Positions 58,922 to 64,000 of a stretch of 64,000 nucleotides of DNA are shown piece by piece. Every line of letters begins with the position of its first letter. The first letter of the stretch is position 1. Both the position numbers and the translations under genes were made by a program. The stretch covers positions 923,204 to 987,203 of the forward strand of contig NZ_KB851200.1 in assembly GCF_000368065.1 (NCBI RefSeq), read 5' to 3'. The notes beneath the pieces are model-generated. The model was not told the origin of the DNA, did no database searches, and worked only from the letters and a program-made list of their open reading frames with translations. The DNA comes from Acinetobacter seifertii. Lineage in GTDB: Bacteria; Pseudomonadota; Gammaproteobacteria; Pseudomonadales; Moraxellaceae.

Positions 58922-61861
58922 ATGACTGTAGATGTCACTGAAACCATTTCTCAAACTGTTCACCCTGCGTTTCAGTTGCTACGTCAGCACCATGTTGAAG
59001 CATTAGATATTTTAGTGTCTGAATATAAGCATAAAATCACAGGTGCGGTGCATTATCACTTGGCAACTGATTATGATGAAAATGTATTCCTTGTTGCGTT
59101 CAGAACACAACCGATGGATTCTAAAGGAACTGCACATATTTTAGAGCATACAGCTTTATGTGGTTCTGAAAAGTTTCCTGTTCGTGACCCATTCTTTTTA
59201 ATGATTCGCCGTTCATTAAATACATTTATGAACGCGTTTACAGCAGCAGATTGGACAGCCTATCCATTTGCAACTCAAAATAAGAAAGATTTCCAAAACT
59301 TACTCTCTGTTTATCTTGATGCGGCTTTTTCAGCAAATTTAAATCCTCTTGATTTTGCTCAAGAAGGTATTCGTATTGAACTTGAAAACGGTCAGCCCGT
59401 ATATAAAGGCGTAGTGTTCAATGAAATGAAAGGTGCGATGAGTGCACCGTCTGATCAGCTTTATCACCAGTTGGCTCATCATTTATTCCCTGAAACTACA
59501 TATCACTACAACTCAGGTGGTGATCCTAAAGATATTCCTGATTTAACGTATGAACAGTTAGTCGAATTTTATAAAACTCATTACCATCCAAGTAATGCGG
59601 TATTTATGACCTTCGGTAACCAAACGGCATATGAGTTACAAGAGCAATTTGAAAAACTAGCTCTACATAAGTTTGCTGCGGGTACAACTTTATATTCAAA
59701 ACCAGAAAAACGTTTAACAGCACCTGTAGAAGTTACAGAAAACTATGCTGTTGATGGCGATGAGTTAAAAGATAAAACTTACCATGTATTGTCTTGGTTG
59801 TTACCGCAAGCGAGTGATATCAAACTACGTCTAGGTATGCGTTTGGTCGAAGGTGTTTTACTTGAAAACTCAGCGTCACCACTACGTCATTATTTAGAAA
59901 CCTGTGGTTATGCTCAGTCGACTGGTCCATTAATGGGCGTAGATGACAGTAACTTTGAAATGACATTCTATTGTGGCGTTCAAGGTTCAAACCCTGAGTA
60001 TGCAGAAAGCTTTAAAGATGGTGTTTTAAATATTTTACGTGAAGTAGCTGCAAAACCAATTGATTCGGCTTTGGTTGATGCGATTTTGCATCAAATCGAA
60101 TTGCATCAACGTGAAATTAATGGTGACGGTACACCATATGGCTTAAGCCTGATCTTAAATGGTTTAAGTGGTGCTATTCACCATAATGACCCAATTCAGA
60201 TTTGGGATGTTGATAGTGCCATTGCTCAAGTCAAAGAAGAACTACAAGACCCAATGTGGTTATCTAATTTAATTCAAACACATTTGTTAGATAATCCGCA
60301 CCGTGTCCAAATGACTTTAGTACCTGATGCAACCAAGTCTGTAAAAGAGCAAGAAGCTGAAAAAGCACGTTTAGCTGCGATTGGTGAAAAACTCACTGAA
60401 GAAGACAAAGCAGAGATTGTTGCTAAAACCAAAGCATTACAAGAACGTCAAGATACACCAGACAATCTTGAGCTATTACCTAAAGTTGGTCTAGAAGACG
60501 TTCCTGCTGACTTGCATATTGTACAAGGTCAATTGCGTGAAATTATCTGTAATCGAATGGATACGCCGTTGAATTTGTATCATGCCGGAACGAATGGTAT
60601 TTACTATCAACAAGTCCTCATTCAGATTCCTGATGATGTTGTTAGCTCACCTTACTTTAATTTACTCTCTATCTTAATGGGTGAAGTTGGTGCAGGTGAG
60701 TATGACTATCTTGAACTACAAAACTTACAAACAGCTGTAAGTGGTGGTTTGGGAATGGGTGCTTCGTTACGCAGTAAAGTTGATGATAAAAACAAAATTA
60801 GTGCTTGGTTAACTTTAACCACTAAGTCTTTAACTCAGAAGTTCGATGCGATTCATTTATTAAAACTAGCATTTGAACAACTTCGCTTCGATGAGAAAGA
60901 GCGAATTATTGAGTTGTTACAGCAACGTAAGACACGCTGGCAGTCTCGTTTATCAGGAGCTGGTCATAGTTATGCGATGCAGATTGCTTCTCGTAATATG
61001 AGTGCATTAGCTCAACGCGACTATCAAAACACTGGCTTAGGGGCATTGAACTGGTTAGGTGAGCTTGTTACTAAAATTACTCAAGACGATGCTGCTTACA
61101 ATGCACTTATTGCTGAATTGAAGCATATCCATACCAAATTATTGCAAGCACCTAAACAGTTCTTATTGGTATGTGAAGAGCATCAGTCAGAGCGTTTAGT
61201 TGAAGAAATTCAAAATGTTTGGGATAAGCTAAACGTTGATAAAGCAGCAACTGAGTTAACTCAAGTTGAGCAAGAAATTACGAACGAACATGAAGCATGG
61301 TTAATTCAATCCAATGTTCAGTTCTGTGCTTCTGCATATCAAGCAGTTGAAGTGTCTCATCCAGATGCAGCACCTTTAATGGTGTTGGCAGCCTACTTGC
61401 GTAATGGTTTCTTACACAGCGCTATTCGTGAAAAAGGTGGTGCTTATGGTGGTGGTGCTAGTTATGATGGAAATGCATGTTCATTCCGTTTCTTTAGTTA
61501 CCGTGACCCACGTTTAGCTGAGACGTTTAAAGACTTTGAAGCGAGCGTGCAATGGTTGCTAACTACGGAGCAACAACCTCATCAACTAGAAGAAGCAATT
61601 CTTGGTCTGGTGGCGAGTATGGACAAACCTGGTTCACCGGCAGGTGAAGCAATTACTGCATGTTATGCACTGTTACATGCAAGAACTCCAGCTTTCCGCC
61701 GTACCTTACGTGAAAGACTATTGCATGTGACTCTAGAAGACTTACAGCGTGTTGCGCGTCAATATTTAGTTGAACAAACACCTGTAAAAGCTGTGGTTGC
61801 ACCTTTTGCAAAACGTGATGAATTGCAGCAACTGGGCTTTACAATTAAACAAGTTAATTAA
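58922..61861 (+). CDS. M16C family zinc metallopeptidase (PreP-like)
   Basis: 979 residues. Inverted zinc motif HILEH in GTAHILEHTALCGSEKFPVR (about residues 72-90), with the downstream third ligand expected in the ENGQPVYKGVVFNEMKGAMS block. The two-fold M16 architecture includes the C-terminal half, IREKGGAYGGGASYDGNACS. It is close to the presequence peptidase/insulinase type that degrades unfolded peptides. No signal peptide seen, so probably cytosolic. AGGAG precedes ATG 58922; the longer frame from 58850 lacks one. It lies 20 bases upstream of pldA and may be co-transcribed. Confidence 0.9.
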   Translation: MTVDVTETISQTVHPAFQLLRQHHVEALDILVSEYKHKITGAVHYHLATDYDENVFLVAFRTQPMDSKGTAHILEHTALCGSEKFPVRDPFFLMIRRSLNTFMNAFTAADWTAYPFATQNKKDFQNLLSVYLDAAFSANLNPLDFAQEGIRIELENGQPVYKGVVFNEMKGAMSAPSDQLYHQLAHHLFPETTYHYNSGGDPKDIPDLTYEQLVEFYKTHYHPSNAVFMTFGNQTAYELQEQFEKLALHKFAAGTTLYSKPEKRLTAPVEVTENYAVDGDELKDKTYHVLSWLLPQASDIKLRLGMRLVEGVLLENSASPLRHYLETCGYAQSTGPLMGVDDSNFEMTFYCGVQGSNPEYAESFKDGVLNILREVAAKPIDSALVDAILHQIELHQREINGDGTPYGLSLILNGLSGAIHHNDPIQIWDVDSAIAQVKEELQDPMWLSNLIQTHLLDNPHRVQMTLVPDATKSVKEQEAEKARLAAIGEKLTEEDKAEIVAKTKALQERQDTPDNLELLPKVGLEDVPADLHIVQGQLREIICNRMDTPLNLYHAGTNGIYYQQVLIQIPDDVVSSPYFNLLSILMGEVGAGEYDYLELQNLQTAVSGGLGMGASLRSKVDDKNKISAWLTLTTKSLTQKFDAIHLLKLAFEQLRFDEKERIIELLQQRKTRWQSRLSGAGHSYAMQIASRNMSALAQRDYQNTGLGALNWLGELVTKITQDDAAYNALIAELKHIHTKLLQAPKQFLLVCEEHQSERLVEEIQNVWDKLNVDKAATELTQVEQEITNEHEAWLIQSNVQFCASAYQAVEVSHPDAAPLMVLAAYLRNGFLHSAIREKGGAYGGGASYDGNACSFRFFSYRDPRLAETFKDFEASVQWLLTTEQQPHQLEEAILGLVASMDKPGSPAGEAITACYALLHARTPAFRRTLRERLLHVTLEDLQRVARQYLVEQTPVKAVVAPFAKRDELQQLGFTIKQVN

Positions 61862-61881
61862 AATAAAAATTGGAGATGAAC

Positions 61882-63033
61882 ATGGCGTTCAGACAATTTG
61901 AACGCACATCATTACAGCTAAGTATGGGAACCCTGCTTAGCTGTTTATGTGCGTCGGTGGCATATGCTGACACCTTAGCCCCTGTAAAACCTGCGACCGT
62001 AGATGCATGTGTTGCCCTTGCTTCAAATGCTGATCGCCTAGCTTGTTATGACTCTGTATTTAAACCCTCGGCTTTGCCCGCTCTGCAAGCTGCAGCAGTC
62101 CCAGAGCCTGTTAAAAAAGTTGATCAGCCTGCTGTTCAACCTGAAACATTTAAAGAGAAGGTTGTAGATACGGTTAGTAATATTAAAGTAATAGGGAAGG
62201 CTCCAAAAATTGAGCCTACTACTTCTTTACTAGACCAACGGTGGGAGTTATCTGAAAAGAGTAAGCTCGGTGTTTGGAATATTCGTGCTTATCAGCCTGT
62301 TTATTTACTACCTGTATTTTGGACTAGTGATAAAAATGAATTTCCAAGTAGTCCAAATCCCAATAACACTGTTAAAGAAGCTCAAGATTTGAAATCGACG
62401 GAAACTAAATTTCAAATTTCTTTGAAAACTAAAGCTTGGGAAAATATTTTTGGCAACAATGGTGATTTGTGGGTGGGGTATACGCAATCTTCACGTTGGC
62501 AGACATTTAATGCTAAAGAATCTCGTCCTTTCCGTGAAACGAACTATGAGCCTGAAGCAAGTTTAATGTTTAGAACAAACTATGAGTTGCTCGGTTTAGA
62601 TGGTCGTTTATTAGGTGTAACTTTAAATCACCAGTCAAATGGTCGTTCAGATCCTTTATCTCGTAGCTGGAACCGTGTCATTTTTAATGTGGGCTTAGAG
62701 CGTGGTAACTTTGCTGTCATGCTTCGTCCTTGGCTACGCATTAATGAGGCTGCCAAAGATGATAACAACCCTGATATTGAAGACTATGTTGGGCGTGGGG
62801 ATTTAACTGCTTTTTATAAGTGGAAAGATAACGATTTCTCGCTAATGCTACGTCACTCTTTAAAAGGTGGTGATGACTCTCATGGTGCAGTTCAGTTTGA
62901 CTGGGCGTTCCCAATTAGTGGTAAGTTACGTGGTCACTTTCAGCTATTTAATGGATATGGTGAAAGCTTAATTGACTATAACCACCGCGCAACTTATGCA
63001 GGTTTGGGTGTTTCACTCATGAACTGGTACTAA
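61882..63033 (+). CDS. pldA: Outer-membrane phospholipase A (OMPLA)
   Basis: Hydrolyses surface-exposed phospholipids and keeps outer-membrane lipid asymmetry. 383 residues. The signal peptide ends SVAYA. An N-terminal extension of about 80 residues (CVALASNADRLACYDSVF, Pro/Ala-rich) comes before the barrel. The catalytic part is NHQSNGRSDPLSRSWNR with His and Ser in H-Q-S and an Asn in S-W-N-R; YTQSSRWQ and the barrel end VSLMNWY also fit. GGAG stands six bases ahead of ATG 61882. A terminator follows. Confidence 0.93.
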   Translation: MAFRQFERTSLQLSMGTLLSCLCASVAYADTLAPVKPATVDACVALASNADRLACYDSVFKPSALPALQAAAVPEPVKKVDQPAVQPETFKEKVVDTVSNIKVIGKAPKIEPTTSLLDQRWELSEKSKLGVWNIRAYQPVYLLPVFWTSDKNEFPSSPNPNNTVKEAQDLKSTETKFQISLKTKAWENIFGNNGDLWVGYTQSSRWQTFNAKESRPFRETNYEPEASLMFRTNYELLGLDGRLLGVTLNHQSNGRSDPLSRSWNRVIFNVGLERGNFAVMLRPWLRINEAAKDDNNPDIEDYVGRGDLTAFYKWKDNDFSLMLRHSLKGGDDSHGAVQFDWAFPISGKLRGHFQLFNGYGESLIDYNHRATYAGLGVSLMNWY

Positions 63034-63050
63034 GTTCAAGCTGATAAAAA

Positions 63051-63075
63051 TGCCGCTGTAAAAGCGGCTTTTTTT
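63051..63075. terminator. Terminator between pldA and the potassium transporter gene
   Basis: GCCGCT, GTAAA, AGCGGC followed by seven T on the plus strand; the minus strand has a shorter T-run. Confidence 0.92.
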
Positions 63076-63076
63076 A

Positions 63077-64000
63077 TTAACCAATTTGAATGTTGGCCTG
63101 AGGATGTTTGAGACGACTCTTTTTAGGGGTGGCGATCAAATATGCCAGAGTTAAAGGTCCAAGTCTTCCTGCAAACATAAGTAGGCTTAAGATAAACAGG
63201 CTACAATTGTGTAAATCTGGGGTAATACCACGAGAAAGTCCAACTGTGCAGGCTGCCGATACCACTTCAAATAATAAGTTCATAAAGTCAGCTTTCGGTT
63301 CTAAAAGCAAAAGTATGAAGAACCCAATAAATATAAGAATACTGGTAATTGCAGTAACTGCTAAGGCCTTATAAGTAGTTTCATGAGAAACAGAATGATT
63401 GAAGACTCTAATTTCATCTGTACGTCTTAGAAATGAAAGTACACTTAAAACCAATATCGCAAAGGTTCCTACCTTAATACCACCAGCGGTACTCAGTGAG
63501 CCGCCACCAATAAACATGAGTAGCATCATAACCAAGGAACTACTATTAGTCATTGCACCTGTATCAATAGTATTAAACCCTGAAGATCGTGGAACAGTTG
63601 CTTGGAACCAAGCATGTAAAGCTTGATCGCCTACACTCAGCATTCCTAATGTATGTGGGTTCTGCGCTTCTAGAGCCCAGATTAATATGAAGGCGACTAA
63701 ATTAATAATCGCTATTGTTGTAAGTATTAGTTTGCTATTAGGGTTTAGTTTTTTCCACTTTTTATTCTGCTTGATATCCATCAAAACTAAAAAGCCAAGT
63801 CCACCTAAGATATAAAGTAAACTCACTGTAAGGCAGATTACATAGTTGTTTTGGAATCCCATTAAACTATTATTAAATAAAGAAAAACCCGCATTATTAA
63901 ATGAAGAAATACTATAAAAAATTGCATAATACAAACCGCGAGCAAAACCAAACGCAGGTGTAAATGCAGTCGTAAGAATTATGGTTCCGATCAATTCAAA
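63077..64000 (-). CDS. ktrB: KtrB/TrkH-family potassium transporter, truncated by window edge
   Basis: Potassium-translocating membrane subunit. About 307 residues are present and the frame stays open to the last base (…FELIGTIILTT), so the N-terminal part lies beyond the window. Three of four pore-loop units are visible: SISSFNNAGFSLFNNSLMGF, TVPRSSGFNTIDTGAMTNSS and SAACTVGLSRGITPDLHNCS, each with the single filter Gly. The short helix LFAGRLGPLTLAYLI matches KtrB/TrkH ends. KtrB is preferred because of the short final domain; the partner KtrA/TrkA is not in view. Confidence 0.85.
   Translation of the reverse strand, partial: FELIGTIILTTAFTPAFGFARGLYYAIFYSISSFNNAGFSLFNNSLMGFQNNYVICLTVSLLYILGGLGFLVLMDIKQNKKWKKLNPNSKLILTTIAIINLVAFILIWALEAQNPHTLGMLSVGDQALHAWFQATVPRSSGFNTIDTGAMTNSSSLVMMLLMFIGGGSLSTAGGIKVGTFAILVLSVLSFLRRTDEIRVFNHSVSHETTYKALAVTAITSILIFIGFFILLLLEPKADFMNLLFEVVSAACTVGLSRGITPDLHNCSLFILSLLMFAGRLGPLTLAYLIATPKKSRLKHPQANIQIG

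Overview
The window is a chromosomal segment of a low-GC gammaproteobacterium and fits Acinetobacter, most likely the calcoaceticus-baumannii complex. The main reasons are gene order (uppS-cdsA-dxr-rseP-bamA-skp-lpxD-fabZ-lpxA), a soluble PQQ glucose dehydrogenase of the A. calcoaceticus type, a single fructose PTS with a fused EIIA-HPr-EI protein, and AT-rich intergenic DNA. The species cannot be fixed from the sequence alone.

Layout. 1-9370: an envelope operon for undecaprenyl phosphate, CDP-diacylglycerol, isoprenoid, outer-membrane protein and lipid A synthesis. 9367-11960: a complete IS66-family element with terminal inverted repeats and an 8-bp target duplication, inserted in the last codon of lpxA so that the LpxA protein sequence is restored. 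11984-16188: cpoB, SRP RNA (ffs), recX-recA, hslR and a GMP/IMP nucleotidase gene. 16189-21570: an accessory stretch with an unknown protein, a GNAT enzyme and a divergent Lrp-type regulator next to a kynureninase/permease/formamidase operon. 21571-23420: a gene-poor stretch with two well-delimited small-RNA candidates, a possible 38-residue membrane peptide and a decayed SulP transporter gene. 23421-30254: gdhB, uspA, a PAS-GGDEF-EAL protein, a third small-RNA candidate sharing its 3' module with the first, a MarR regulator and a PEGA-type lipoprotein. 30260-35788: fruBKA. 36012-45408: mixed housekeeping and unknown genes (brnQ, map, LysR, grxD, argD, CBS protein). 45600-45900: a degenerate tandem repeat array. 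45906-50637: small proteins, ftsY, a nitroreductase, a DUF2057 protein and a GNAT enzyme. 50648-53985: the cytochrome bd operon cydP-cydA-cydB-cydX-ybgE, including a 33-codon cydX. 54357-64000: a YqiJ-like membrane protein, a Rieske protein coupled to an adenosine kinase, a siderophore receptor with a Fur-like site, an M16C peptidase, pldA and the end of a KtrB/TrkH potassium transporter.

Functional links. The first operon supplies lipid carriers, lipid A precursors and the Bam/Skp assembly machinery. ffs and ftsY supply two parts of the co-translational membrane targeting path. The kyn genes would convert N-formylkynurenine to anthranilate plus alanine, but no tryptophan dioxygenase lies nearby. 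The most unusual items are the seamless IS66 insertion in lpxA, the small-RNA/small-peptide cluster at 21.9-22.5 kb with a relative at 28.1 kb, and the 45.6-45.9 kb repeat array.
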